From Candidatus Odinarchaeota archaeon (GTDB taxonomy: Archaea > Asgardarchaeota > Odinarchaeia > Odinarchaeales > Odinarchaeaceae), in assembly GCA_016839265.1 (NCBI GenBank), contig JAEOUO010000002.1:1-64000 (forward strand): a DNA stretch of 64,000 nt. The letters are read 5' to 3'. Shown here piece by piece: positions 25,826 to 34,980 of this stretch. The notes beneath the pieces are model-generated. The model saw only the letters and a program-made list of their open reading frames with translations, made no database searches and was not told where the DNA came from. Within the stretch, counting starts at the first letter, position 1; each line of letters starts with the position of its first letter. The position numbers were made by a program, and so were the translations under genes.

Positions 25826-26191
25826 TTATTTTTCAAAAACATCTGAATAATATCGTGATAGTTTACACGTGTAATCCCCTTCTTCGCGGTTGATTTTTTC
25901 AGCGAGTTTTACTATTTTATCTTTAAATGAATCCGGATTCTCTGTTTCTTCAAGAACTAATGCTATTGATCTTTTAGTCTTTGTACCTATAAAATAGCTT
26001 AACACTCTGAGGTTTCCTATCTTTGTTTTCACGAAGTCGACTCCGTTCTGGTCCACTTTCATATTTGGGAAATGCATGGAGAGGAGTGTTGTAGGAAGAG
26101 AGGGGGGTATCCAACCTCTCCTTAGATATCTTGCCTCTACTACTCCGCCCAATTTATTATCCCATTTTATTATAATTAGGCCTAATGGCAT
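25826..26191 (-). CDS. Small longin-like protein of unknown function
   Basis: A 121-residue soluble protein. It opens with a strand-turn-strand, LGLIIIKWDNKLGGVVEARY, then a helix region (LPTTLLSMHF), further strands (LRVLSYFIGTKTKRSIALVL) and a C-terminal helix (FKDKIVKLAEKINREE). The five-strand, helix-flanked pattern and the KWD-x-LGGVVEA opening recall longin/roadblock folds of trafficking proteins, but the similarity is by pattern only. It is the last gene of the minus-strand cluster that includes another longin-like protein, PAC2 and SCP2 proteins. Function unknown. Structure prediction would settle the fold. Confidence 0.5.
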   Translation of the reverse strand: MPLGLIIIKWDNKLGGVVEARYLRRGWIPPSLPTTLLSMHFPNMKVDQNGVDFVKTKIGNLRVLSYFIGTKTKRSIALVLEETENPDSFKDKIVKLAEKINREEGDYTCKLSRYYSDVFEK

Positions 26192-26256
26192 ATCGTAACA
26201 CGCTCGTATTAATTTATTTTTTCTAGCTTATTAAGTTTATTAATTTTGTTATATTA

Positions 26257-26616
26257 CTACATAATATTAATGAGTTTTTTAAAGTAGGAAATAAAAACTC
26301 TTCCTTTAAAATTACAGGATTTAAGCTTTACCCGCCCCTCTTTCTCCAACTCCATATATTTAGCACCGCTCCCACTATTTAAAATACTTTTCAAGGTTTC
26401 TAAGTCACCTGTTAAAATAACGTCTTTTTTTCTCATACTACAATCTTCAACAGTAATGTTCTCTCCTATAATCACTTGGAAGCACTCCCCTGTATTTGCA
26501 ACGTTTACTTGAACTGTAGCTGATCCTAAAAATTTGAGAAGAATACTCTTTTTACGTGGTGTTTTAACATTCTCATATAATCTGAGTAGTTTTTCAACAA
26601 CAGGTTTTAAACTCAT
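26257..26616 (-). CDS. SCP2-like sterol/lipid-binding domain protein
   Basis: A 119-residue protein matching the SCP2 layout: an N-terminal helix, a strand block (SATVQVNVANTGECFQVIIG), and the pattern KKDVILTGDLETLKSIL. In SCP2 proteins D-x-x-I/L-x-G-x-x-x-x-L precedes the lipid-binding helix. Such domains bind hydrophobic ligands such as lipids or acyl chains. It is the third gene of a minus-strand cluster with longin-like and PAC2 proteins, about 95 bases from PAC2. The ligand is unknown. Archaea have no sterol synthesis of the usual kind, so an isoprenoid lipid is the likelier ligand. Confidence 0.65.
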   Translation of the reverse strand: MSLKPVVEKLLRLYENVKTPRKKSILLKFLGSATVQVNVANTGECFQVIIGENITVEDCSMRKKDVILTGDLETLKSILNSGSGAKYMELEKEGRVKLKSCNFKGRVFISYFKKLINIM

Positions 26617-26712
26617 TCACTTACGCCCGGCCTTAGATAATAATAATCTTATAAATTAGAGTAGATTTTATAAAGTTGTTGGCTGTTGTTTAGAGAATAA
26701 TTGTGAGGGGAT

Positions 26713-27486
26713 TCAGCTAATATAGGGTTGTCGTTTTAAATCTTCAGAAGGTTTTCTTTGAGTAAACTGTGTTTTTATTTCTTCTAATAATTCTTCCATA
26801 TTTTTGATTTGAGCCATTAAACCTTTTAAATCAATATTTAAGTTAAACACAAAATTAAGAAGCTCTAGAATTGTTTTCGAAGCTAACGGGTCTATCACAG
26901 CTAAAGGGTTTGTATCAGCTAGTAAGCACGCTCCTTCTATTCCAAATTTCTTATAGGCGATGACAGGTATTAACCCGTTCGCTCCACTTATGGTTCCGTA
27001 ATCCATTATAACCGCGTCTTTATATGAAAGGAATAAGCGCAGAGTTTCAGGTGTAGTAGCGGAAACATGAATTTTAGGAGTTAATACTTGGGTGTTCGTC
27101 ATAAAGGCTCCTGTAGCTATTACAAGTTTTACTTTAAAATTATGGAATATTTGCGCGGTTTTCTCTGAAAACTCATATATTCCTTTAGTGGTTGAAGGCT
27201 GGTAGTCTCCTGTTAGAAAGAATAGATCGCGAGCCCCCTTCTTATTTTTATAATAATATAATGTAGCTGAAGGTATTTCCAGTATTGAATTATCGTCTAC
27301 TAATACTTGCGCTGGGAAATCTGAATAGAATATTTCTAAAATTTTATTGGCCTTCAAATTTTCAACGCATGTTAAAACAACATTTTTACCTACATTTGCT
27401 ATCCCAGGCATACCAACCACTGCCATGGGGTTTTTTAACGTTTCAAGATCTATTTTTAAAAATTGGTTAACCTGTATCTCGCTCAT
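26713..27486 (-). CDS. PAC2-family protein (proteasome-assembly-chaperone-like)
   Basis: A 257-residue PAC2-family protein: NPMAVVGMPGIANVGKNVVL (18-37), then FYSDFPAQVLVDD, LFFLTGDYQPST, and ISGANGLIPVIAYKKFGIEG. A C-terminal coiled-coil tail follows (MAQIKNMEELLEEIK). Archaeal PbaB-like members help assemble the 20S proteasome core, though many family members have no proven role. A proteasome beta subunit lies 35 kb away. Here it sits 24 bases after the longin-like gene and before the SCP2-like gene, so a membrane-linked role is also possible. It starts at ATG after GGTGG. Confidence 0.88.
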   Translation of the reverse strand: MSEIQVNQFLKIDLETLKNPMAVVGMPGIANVGKNVVLTCVENLKANKILEIFYSDFPAQVLVDDNSILEIPSATLYYYKNKKGARDLFFLTGDYQPSTTKGIYEFSEKTAQIFHNFKVKLVIATGAFMTNTQVLTPKIHVSATTPETLRLFLSYKDAVIMDYGTISGANGLIPVIAYKKFGIEGACLLADTNPLAVIDPLASKTILELLNFVFNLNIDLKGLMAQIKNMEELLEEIKTQFTQRKPSEDLKRQPYIS

Positions 27487-27510
27487 TTAAATATCCACCA
27501 TTAGATAATA

Positions 27511-28443
27511 TCAATCTTGGTAGTAAATAACGTTATCTTTTATTATAAGACGGCTTAATTCATTTTGTAAAATCTCTAAAACCGCCGGTAGCTCCTTGTT
27601 ACTGATTTTTAAACTGTTTAAAACATCTTCAAACATTATTTTTCTTCTCTGATTAATTAACTCTTTAACATTATTTTTAATTCTAATTATTCTTCTTAAA
27701 GTGTTTCTAATGAAATCTATAGCTGCAGTTTCCTCCATTAATTTGCATTTTGATAATAACTCGGTGATAAAAGTGTTTAAAACTCGCTTATTTAAACTAT
27801 CACTTAAATTATTGTATTCAATAATTTTTCTTTCAAGATCATAGTAGACTGCACTTCTATTTTTTAAAATATTTTTAATTTCAAATTTAGTTGAGCCTAT
27901 TATCGAGCCTTCTAAAAATATCTCTTTATACTCGTAAAAATATGTTTCTTTAAAAATAGGGGATAACGCTAAAATTGTATAAATATACTTGCAGACGTCG
28001 TCTCTGCGTTCACCTAAAACTATTATAGTATTGTTTAAAAGCAGGTGTTTAATTATATGAGCTAAATCCTCTAATTTAGTTTTATCTAGAACAAATTTAA
28101 GCGAGTTAAGCGCTACGGAGTCTATTATCGTGTTTAAAGAATCTTTTTCAAGATTCATAATGAAAGCTAACTGTATTTGGGAAAGCTTCCACCTCATTAT
28201 CTTCGGATCAACGTCTTTACTGCTTACTATTACTATTAAAAATCTCCCTACCTTTCTAAGCCAGAAATTATAGTCTTTAGTGGAGAACATCTCTAAGTCT
28301 TGCCCTGTAATCTCTTTAAAAAAAGAGTTTTGAGCGCTGATATATCCTGAAATCAGAGTCGGATCTACTTTTATCTCACCGTAGATACGGGTAACTATCG
28401 GAATCCCATAAGTGTCTAAAATATAAATATTATGAATTATCAT
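27511..28443 (-). CDS. Longin-like N-terminal domain protein
   Basis: A 310-residue protein. Residues 1-110 have the beginning IHNIYILDTYGIPIVTRIYG, then a helix (LISGYISAQNSFFKEI), strands (YNFWLRKVGRFLIVIVSS), and a long helix (MRWKLSQIQLAFIMN). This order is that of a longin domain (as in SNAREs, adaptor sigma subunits, SRX). The middle (120-220) contains alternating strands and helices (LLLNNTIIVLGERRDDVCKY). The C-terminus looks like a helical winged-helix region. A DENN-like middle part is possible. It is the first gene of a four-gene minus-strand cluster, with GGAGGG before the ATG. Longin proteins are a hallmark of Asgard archaea. Fold assigned by pattern, not by search. Confidence 0.6.
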   Translation of the reverse strand: MIIHNIYILDTYGIPIVTRIYGEIKVDPTLISGYISAQNSFFKEITGQDLEMFSTKDYNFWLRKVGRFLIVIVSSKDVDPKIMRWKLSQIQLAFIMNLEKDSLNTIIDSVALNSLKFVLDKTKLEDLAHIIKHLLLNNTIIVLGERRDDVCKYIYTILALSPIFKETYFYEYKEIFLEGSIIGSTKFEIKNILKNRSAVYYDLERKIIEYNNLSDSLNKRVLNTFITELLSKCKLMEETAAIDFIRNTLRRIIRIKNNVKELINQRRKIMFEDVLNSLKISNKELPAVLEILQNELSRLIIKDNVIYYQD

Positions 28444-28876
28444 TAACCCTCCTTATCTATATTTGATACCGTAAGTTATAAACCGTTATTTAATAATGCG
28501 ATATAAAATGGACTGAACCTATAATTCACCCTTGTTTAACTATTTTAAAATGGTTTTCAACTCATTTTAACTTTATTCTTGATTATAACTATTTTATCAT
28601 TAGTTTTGTTCAGCTTCCGTGGGTTATATTCCTGTAGTTGAGTGTCATCTGTAAAATATTTGTAAGGTAAAAGAAAATTGGGACTGTTTGGATTATAAGA
28701 TTGCAGAAAGATTCAGATAATTAAGGTGACCTTGATTTTTTAAACGTTACTCGCATAAAAGACTCAGCGTATTCCCTAGCGTTAAATAACTTACTTGTTA
28801 ATTTAAACTTTTTATGTTGATTTATTTTTATAATATCTGAAATAAAAATTGTGAATATTTTTTAGAAGGTAGAATC
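28444..28876. other. Intergenic region without a recognisable gene
   Basis: This 433-base divergent region between the longin-like gene and the DUF123 gene has no open frame with gene-like composition. It shows no tRNA-like cloverleaf, no repeat array and no clear C/D box RNA. It must hold the promoters of both flanking genes. It may carry a small RNA I cannot see. Confidence 0.4.
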
Positions 28877-29257
28877 GTGAAGGGTGTATATTATCTTTTA
28901 ATATATATTCGCAGAAATATTAGGCTTAAAATAGGATTTTTAGGCGATATTCTTTTTAAAAAAGGGTTTTACGTTTATGCTGGTTCAGGTAAGGGGGAAG
29001 ACAACGGCGGTGAATTATTAAACAGGATTATAAGACATTTACGGTTTATTAAACGAAATAACTGGCATATAGATTATTTGCTTTCTTCAAAATACACTGA
29101 ACTTAAAGGTGTCTGCATTATAAAAGACGAGTTTTTAACTGAATGTGAACTTGTTAAAAAAATACTTTACAAGGGTATTCCTGTGCCAGGGTTTGGCTCA
29201 ACTGATTGTAAGAATAATTGCCCCTCACATCTTATCCGGTTAACATCTTTGATGTGA
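28877..29257 (+). CDS. DUF123 GIY-YIG-like nuclease domain protein
   Basis: A 126-residue protein of the DUF123 (GIY-YIG-like) family. It contains KKGFYVYAGSGKG (36-48), LLNRIIRHLR, NNWHIDYLLSSKYTEL and GFGSTDCKNNCPSHLIRL. The family has the GIY-YIG nuclease fold with an altered motif and occurs alone or fused to endonuclease III in archaea. A DNA-repair role is often assumed but is not shown. The start is GTG after AAGGT. It is likely transcribed toward the frameshifted leuA-like gene, 70 bases downstream. Function otherwise unknown. Confidence 0.8.
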   Translation: MKGVYYLLIYIRRNIRLKIGFLGDILFKKGFYVYAGSGKGEDNGGELLNRIIRHLRFIKRNNWHIDYLLSSKYTELKGVCIIKDEFLTECELVKKILYKGIPVPGFGSTDCKNNCPSHLIRLTSLM

Positions 29258-29327
29258 ATAATAATATTAATATAGGATTTCAAACACTTTCTTTAAAGGT
29301 ATTATAACGGTAGGTGTTGGTGTTGGC

Positions 29328-30847
29328 GTGGAGGAATCTTTTTCTCATTTAATAATTTACCCGAAAAAATATATATTTTCGACACTACTTTAAGAGACGG
29401 TGAGCAAACTCCAGGTGTTGCTTTAACCACCGATGAGAAAATTGAAATCGCTCATCTTCTAGATGAGCTGAAGGTTGATGTGATAGAGGCTGGTTTTCCA
29501 ATTTCTAGTGAGGGTGAGGCTAAAGCTGTTAAGCAGATAGCGAATGAAGGGCTTAAAGCTAAGATATGCGCTTTAGCTAGAACTAAGAAGGAGGATATTG
29601 ATAAAGCTATAGACTGTAATGTTTCAAGAATTCACACTTTTATAGCCACTAGTGACATCCACATGAAATATAAGCTTCACATGGAGCCTCATCAAGTTAT
29701 TGATAAAGCGGTTTGGGCTGTAGAGTACATTAAAGATCATGGTATTGAAGTAGAGTTTTCAGCTGAAGACGCTACAAGAACTAGACTTGAATTTTTAAAA
29801 GAGATTTTCACCAAGGTTACGGAAGCCGGTGCTTCATATCTAGATATTCCTGACACTGTAGGTGTTGCAATCCCTATAGCTATGAGGAGGATAGTGAGCG
29901 AGGTTAGAAATATCACTAAGGCTAATATCTCCGTTCACTGTCATAATGATATGGGTCTGGCGGTAGCTAATACTTTAGCTGGAATAGAGGAGGGTGCGAT
30001 TCAACCTCACTGTTGTGTTAACGGGCTTGGTGAAAGAGCCGGTAATGCAGCTCTTGAAGAAGTAGCTGTAGTTTTAAAATATATGTACGGTGTTAAACTC
30101 AACTTAGATTACTCTAAGATTTATGAAACCTCTCAGAAAATAATGAGGTTAACAGGGGTTCCTTTAGCTCCTAATAAGGCTGTTGTAGGCATTAATGCAT
30201 TCTCGCATGAAAGCGGTATTCACGCTCACGGTGTTATCGAATCACCGATGACTTATGAACCGATTTCCCCTGAAGAGATAGGCGCTAGAAGTAGAATTGT
30301 AGCAGGGAAACAGAGTGGCGCTCATGGGGTAGGTAAAATTCTCGAGAATTTAGGCTTCAAATATACTCCTGAACAATTGAAGATAATCGTGGATAAAATA
30401 AAATCACTGGGTGATAAGGGGTTAAACGTTACAGAAGCTGATATTAGCTCAATAGCCAGAGCAGTGATTCAAAGCTTACCGACTCATATGAAAAAGATTA
30501 AGTTAGAAGATATATTGGTTGTTACAGGTAATAAAATAAATCCAACGGCAACTGTAAAACTTCACATAGGAGGTAAAACGGTTATAGTTGCTGCTAACGG
30601 GGTAGGCCCGATAGATGCGGCTATAAACGCTATAAGAAATGCAAGCGAGGAAGTAGCTCCTTTCACTCTTAAAGAATTCAGACTGGAAGCTATCACAGGG
30701 GGAACTCAGGCTGTAGCGGAAACAATTGTAACAATAGTTGATGAAAAAAAGAGAAGCTTTACTTCGAGAGGTTCTAGTGAGGATATTGTTATAGCAGGGG
30801 TTGAAGCGATAATAGAAGCGATTAACAAGCTGATGGCTGAATCTTAA
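29328..30847 (+). CDS. leuA: 2-isopropylmalate synthase-like, frame interrupted near the start
   Basis: A 506-residue (if restored) alpha-isopropylmalate/citramalate synthase of the DRE-TIM family. After the break the motifs are DTTLRDGEQTPGVALT, HCHNDMGLAVAN, NGLGERAGNAALEEV and HESGIHAHG. The LeuA regulatory domain is at about 365-500 (PTATVKLHIGGKTVIVAANG, GTQAVAETIV). It condenses acetyl-CoA with 2-oxoisovalerate (leucine path) or pyruvate. The GTG at 29328, after GGTGTTGG, starts a frame that ends at TAA 29391. The enzyme frame is one base off and contains no start before 29480. One base missing from A6 at 29364-29369 (A7) joins MEESFSHLIIYPKK to IYIFDTTLRDG. It may be a sequencing error, programmed slippage or mutation. 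Confidence 0.8.
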
Positions 30848-30972
30848 AATTTAAAATAAACCTCTCTTCATATTATGTTTACGATATTATTATATTCTTC
30901 TTTTATAGTACATATTACTTTAATAAACGTTAAATTTATTTGTTAATCTGTTTAAGTTTCGGGGGTGTTATT

Positions 30973-31659
30973 ATGGGTAGTAAGCTATTAGGATGGATTG
31001 TATCCATGGCGATGATTTTCGGACTAACACTTTTGTTTCTACCGGAAGGTTATGCTATGCTTATAACATGGTTTAATCCTGTTTTCGGTTTGAATCTAAC
31101 AGTTATTTTAACTGAACTTTACGCTCTATTCGGTCCTTACAATGATCTTACTCATATATCTATTCTAATAGGTGCAGCTTTAGTTGGTGGTTTGATCGCA
31201 GGGACAGGGAAAGGAGGTATAGCTGTAGCTATTTCAACTCTTTCATTCGGTTTTCTCTTAATGATCGGATTCGGTGTTTTAAGCGTTTTCACAGTTATGG
31301 GTAACCCTACTGTTCAAGCGCAATTAATGTCTCTTGTAACAAGTCCGCCTCTAGGTGTCGACATATTCGCTATTTTAAGTGCTCCTGTAATAGGAGGATT
31401 TGTTGACTCACTGATCACATTTATATTATCAGGGTTTAGCGGCGGTTTAGATATTTCAACTTTAATATCTGGTGTGGGTCAACCTATTCTCACAGCTCTT
31501 ATAGTAAACGTTATTATCGCGTTGATTATGGGTGCTATCGGCGGTAAAATCGGAGGTTACATTCTACCTAAAAAAGAGAAGTTAACTAAAACTGTTGAGA
31601 AAACCTCTCCTAGCCCTCTTGAACCTATGTTTAAACCTGACGAAGGGGTTTCAGTTTAA
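30973..31659 (+). CDS. Small polytopic membrane protein of unknown function
   Basis: A 228-residue hydrophobic protein with about five or six helices. Gly-rich stretches include GAALVGGLIAGTGKGGIAVA and GAIGGKIGGYILP, and a charged proline-rich tail follows (KKEKLTKTVEKTSPSPLEP). I do not recognise the family. The start is ATG at 30973 after GGGGGTG. The upstream frame opens at a TTG at 30940 that has no site. It is not in an obvious operon: 125 bases separate it from leuA and 170 bases from the convergent PelF-like gene. The Gly-Ala-rich helices might form a small channel or transporter, but no function is claimed. Confidence 0.65.
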   Translation: MGSKLLGWIVSMAMIFGLTLLFLPEGYAMLITWFNPVFGLNLTVILTELYALFGPYNDLTHISILIGAALVGGLIAGTGKGGIAVAISTLSFGFLLMIGFGVLSVFTVMGNPTVQAQLMSLVTSPPLGVDIFAILSAPVIGGFVDSLITFILSGFSGGLDISTLISGVGQPILTALIVNVIIALIMGAIGGKIGGYILPKKEKLTKTVEKTSPSPLEPMFKPDEGVSV

Positions 31660-31694
31660 CCCCTACCCTATATTTTTAACATCTTTTAATTATA

Positions 31695-31702
31695 TTTTTT
31701 TT
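31695..31702 (+). terminator. T-run terminator after membrane protein gene
   Basis: A run of eight T about 36 bases after the stop codon, preceded by CCCTATATTTTTAAC. It fits archaeal intrinsic termination. Confidence 0.4.
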
Positions 31703-31830
31703 AAATTTGAAATTTTTTCTATGTTGTGAAGATTTTGAAGATATTACCGGAGAGTGAGGATTTTTAACAATTAGTAAAGCTACTTGTGATAGCGGATGTT
31801 CATTCACCTTTGTTAACTAACAGCTTAAAT

Positions 31831-33255
31831 TTACTCAACCTGACCTAGTTTATTTTGATTAATCTGCTGGTACACTTTATCATATTCTTCAATTATTTTT
31901 TGCAGAGAGAACTGTTCTAAAACTTTTCTTCTAGCATTTTCAGATAATTTATTCGCTAAATCTTTGTTTTGAAGTATTTCAAGTATTCGCTGAGCTAACT
32001 GTTCAGCGTCTCCTGAAGGCACGACGAAACCGCATCCTTCGATTGGTTCAGCCGCTCCACCGACATCTGTAACTATTACCGGTGTACCGCATGCCATAGC
32101 TTCAATTGTTGACATGGGGAAACCTTCAGAAATACTTGATAAGACGAATATATCGAATAAATTATACCAGTATAATATGTCTTCGCCCCGTGAGCCTGTG
32201 AAAATAAAGTTTTCACTTAACCCAAGTTTTTTAATAAGATTTAAGCATTCTTTATAATATTTCTGATCATCTACAGGCCCAACTACAAAGAACTTCACAT
32301 TTCCCTCCTTTTTTAAAACAATATCCGCGGCTTTAATAAACATTTTAATATCTTTAATCGGGTGTATTCGGCTTATACTACCAACCACTTTGTAAGGGGG
32401 TTTAGGTACTTCTACAGGTTTTAATCTTTCAGGGTCCACTCCATTATATATAACTTTGAATTTGTCTTTAGGTATTCTCAGCTTCTCTGTAACCCAGTTA
32501 ACATTATAATAGCAAACTGATGTTACAAGTGTACAGTTTAAGTATATGAGTCTAGTTAAACCGGTTAAAACATCAAGCCACATTTCTTCAGCTAGACCCT
32601 TAACTTTAGCTTTAGTTAACTCCATTAAACGTTCTCTGAGAGATATGCCATGATCTGTGATAATAGTTGGTTTATTGTATTTTACTCCTCCTATAATTGC
32701 AAGGAAACCAGCGAAGCCGCTGTTAGTCGCATGGTATACGTCTGCTTCAGGTATACGGCTGGCTATTAAATTTAATATCGGGATATGAGTGTCCTTCCAA
32801 GCTAATATCCATTCGATCATGGAAGGTGATTGTTTCCGTTTATCGTATTGTTCTTTTAAATACTCCCAACCAGGTTTACTAGCCCAGAATCTAGGTTTAT
32901 CGTTTTCAAGTTGTGTGTGAAGTTTTACTAAATACTCTGAAGCATTATTAAAATCTTCTTCATTCAGATACTGGTGGAGCCATTTTACTGTTCTAATATA
33001 ACGTTCATGGTATTCACTTGTTTTAAGCCTTGGTTGAGTGAACTTCTCTTCGTCTGTTATAGGTATTTTGTAAATGTTTTTAATATTCGAGGGAATCTGA
33101 TATTTTTCTTTTAATTCACCTGGTGGTACAATAGCGAGTATGTCGAATGTGATATGACTCAGTTGAGTTATTAATCTGTGAACCCAAGAGCTTACACCTC
33201 CAACGACATACGGGTATGTTCCTTCTGTAACCATGCAAACTCTGAGGTTTTTCAA
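31831..33255 (-). CDS. PelF-like GT4 glycosyltransferase
   Basis: A 474-residue cytosolic glycosyltransferase of family GT4 (GT-B fold). The N-terminus VCMVTEGTYPYVVGGVSSWV is the PelF signature. TDHGISLRERL and SVCYYNVNW follow, and the donor site holds GSISRIHPIKDIK and EGFPMSTIEAMACGTPVIVT (E-x7-E). PelF makes the Pel polysaccharide backbone from UDP-N-acetylgalactosamine in bacteria. The PelG-like membrane gene is divergent 116 bases away, so the two act together. The bacterial PelA-E partners are not seen. The start is TTG after AGGTGGAG. The sugar used here may differ. Confidence 0.88.
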   Translation of the reverse strand: MKNLRVCMVTEGTYPYVVGGVSSWVHRLITQLSHITFDILAIVPPGELKEKYQIPSNIKNIYKIPITDEEKFTQPRLKTSEYHERYIRTVKWLHQYLNEEDFNNASEYLVKLHTQLENDKPRFWASKPGWEYLKEQYDKRKQSPSMIEWILAWKDTHIPILNLIASRIPEADVYHATNSGFAGFLAIIGGVKYNKPTIITDHGISLRERLMELTKAKVKGLAEEMWLDVLTGLTRLIYLNCTLVTSVCYYNVNWVTEKLRIPKDKFKVIYNGVDPERLKPVEVPKPPYKVVGSISRIHPIKDIKMFIKAADIVLKKEGNVKFFVVGPVDDQKYYKECLNLIKKLGLSENFIFTGSRGEDILYWYNLFDIFVLSSISEGFPMSTIEAMACGTPVIVTDVGGAAEPIEGCGFVVPSGDAEQLAQRILEILQNKDLANKLSENARRKVLEQFSLQKIIEEYDKVYQQINQNKLGQVE

Positions 33256-33371
33256 CTTACTCCACCTTTAAACTATATCTATCGCAAAACTTTATTATAT
33301 TTATTGTTCTATTCTTAATATAAACTATGTTAATAATATTGTTATACTACAAAAATTTAGGGTGAATTTAA

Positions 33372-34970
33372 ATGGAAACTGACATGGATAGACTACCGGT
33401 TACGGAGAAAAAAGATACCAAACTCCAGCTTATCGGGCGATTTCTATCTTATAGTATTCTCGCCAACGGCCCGTGGCTTCTAGTAATAGTCTGCTCAAGT
33501 CTCGCCGGATATTATATAGCCGCAGCTCTTCTCCCTTCTGAGAGAGCTACCCTAGGTCTTATAATAAGTTTAGCTACTCCTCTAAGTTTAATTTCAACAG
33601 CCGGTCTCCAAGCTTTAGAAACTAAAATAGTTTTAGATAAAATCGCTATCGGCGATAATAAAACAGCCGGAAGATTCACTCTAAAAATATACGCGCTTAC
33701 AGGTGTACTCTGTTTAATAGCGGCTGTTATAGCGTTAGGCGTTGAAAATATGCTTACAGGCAGCTTAACTAATAGTTTACTCTTCGCAGCTCAGTTTTCA
33801 GCTCTATCATTTTTATGGGTTGCAGTAGCTCCTATAATCGGGTTAAGAAAATTCGGTCAATTAACTGTGATATTCGCCACTGGAAGTGTTGTAGGATACG
33901 CTTTATCAGTGTTCGGTGCTTTAATGTTCGGTGTCGCAGGGGTTATCGGCTTTCAAAGTCTAGGATTCTTCTCAGCTTCAATTGGCACCTTCATATATCT
34001 TAATATTATATTAAAAAGCGGTAAAAATGTGGCAGCAGAGCTAGCTGCTAGAAGAGTCGCCCTCTTCAAAATATTAGAAGATATAAGAACCCGCTTCGAG
34101 AAAGGGGAATTATTCATAGATGAATATCAGAGGCTTGTTAAAGAATTCGGTCAACTTTTAATGAAAATAGAACATGATATTAGCGAAGTTAAAAATCTTG
34201 GAAAACAAGGTGAGGTAACCGTAATAGGCAGTTTCAAAAACTTCATCACCTTATTTTTAGCGAACATGTTATATTTCGCCGCTCTCTGGGCCGACCGCTT
34301 CTTCGTCTGGTTTGTATCCGGGCAGGCTACCGCCGGCTTATTTTTAGCGTTTAATACCTTCTATGAAACCGGTATAAACATAGCTCAGTGGATTCTAATC
34401 CCAGGTGTTGGATTAGTCGCTGTTCTAATGGAGTTGTTCACACCTAACTTTCAAAAAGCCGTGTCAGGAACCTATAAAGATCCGCTGCCAACTTTAGAAA
34501 AAAGCTTAAAAGATTTTTATAAATTCTTTAGAAAACTAGTATTAACGTCGATTTTAGTTATATTCGCATTCACAATTCTGTTAAACATCTTCGGTGAAAA
34601 CATTCTCTCTATTTTCCTTGATTTAACCGATCCTTTAACTCCTACTATTACAATACTCGGATTCACCATGCCCGCGGCTTTATTCGTGTTTAGAATGGCC
34701 ACGATAGGCGTAATCTTTCATACAGCTACAATTCTCTGTTATTTAGGTTTAATGTATCTTGAACAACACTCATTAAACGTGTGGCTTATGCTCTTAATAT
34801 TTATGGCGAATATCGTCTTATGCCCGCTTCTAACTATTATAAGCGGATCAGTTTACCTAGCCGTATTAGGTTACGTTGCAGCGTTCATAATCGGTACCGT
34901 GATAGGGTTACAGCTTGTGAAAAAGAATGTCATGGAATTCCCGTATAAAGCTTATTCAACTCTTCTTTAG
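33372..34970 (+). CDS. PelG-like polysaccharide export/synthesis membrane protein
   Basis: A 532-residue protein with about 12 helices. The first segment reads FLSYSILANGPWLLVIVCSS, near the PelG N-terminus (about 30-50). PelG is a MOP/Wzx-related membrane protein that moves or helps polymerise the Pel polysaccharide made by PelF. Between helices 6 and 7, residues about 215-285 form a charged, largely helical insert (AAELAARRVALFKILEDIR and onward) that would be cytosolic. It lies divergent to the PelF-like gene and is followed within 10 bases by a soluble gene, then by a coiled-coil gene. The ATG follows AGGGTG. Confidence 0.82.
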   Translation: METDMDRLPVTEKKDTKLQLIGRFLSYSILANGPWLLVIVCSSLAGYYIAAALLPSERATLGLIISLATPLSLISTAGLQALETKIVLDKIAIGDNKTAGRFTLKIYALTGVLCLIAAVIALGVENMLTGSLTNSLLFAAQFSALSFLWVAVAPIIGLRKFGQLTVIFATGSVVGYALSVFGALMFGVAGVIGFQSLGFFSASIGTFIYLNIILKSGKNVAAELAARRVALFKILEDIRTRFEKGELFIDEYQRLVKEFGQLLMKIEHDISEVKNLGKQGEVTVIGSFKNFITLFLANMLYFAALWADRFFVWFVSGQATAGLFLAFNTFYETGINIAQWILIPGVGLVAVLMELFTPNFQKAVSGTYKDPLPTLEKSLKDFYKFFRKLVLTSILVIFAFTILLNIFGENILSIFLDLTDPLTPTITILGFTMPAALFVFRMATIGVIFHTATILCYLGLMYLEQHSLNVWLMLLIFMANIVLCPLLTIISGSVYLAVLGYVAAFIIGTVIGLQLVKKNVMEFPYKAYSTLL

Positions 34971-34980
34971 GTGAATAAAT

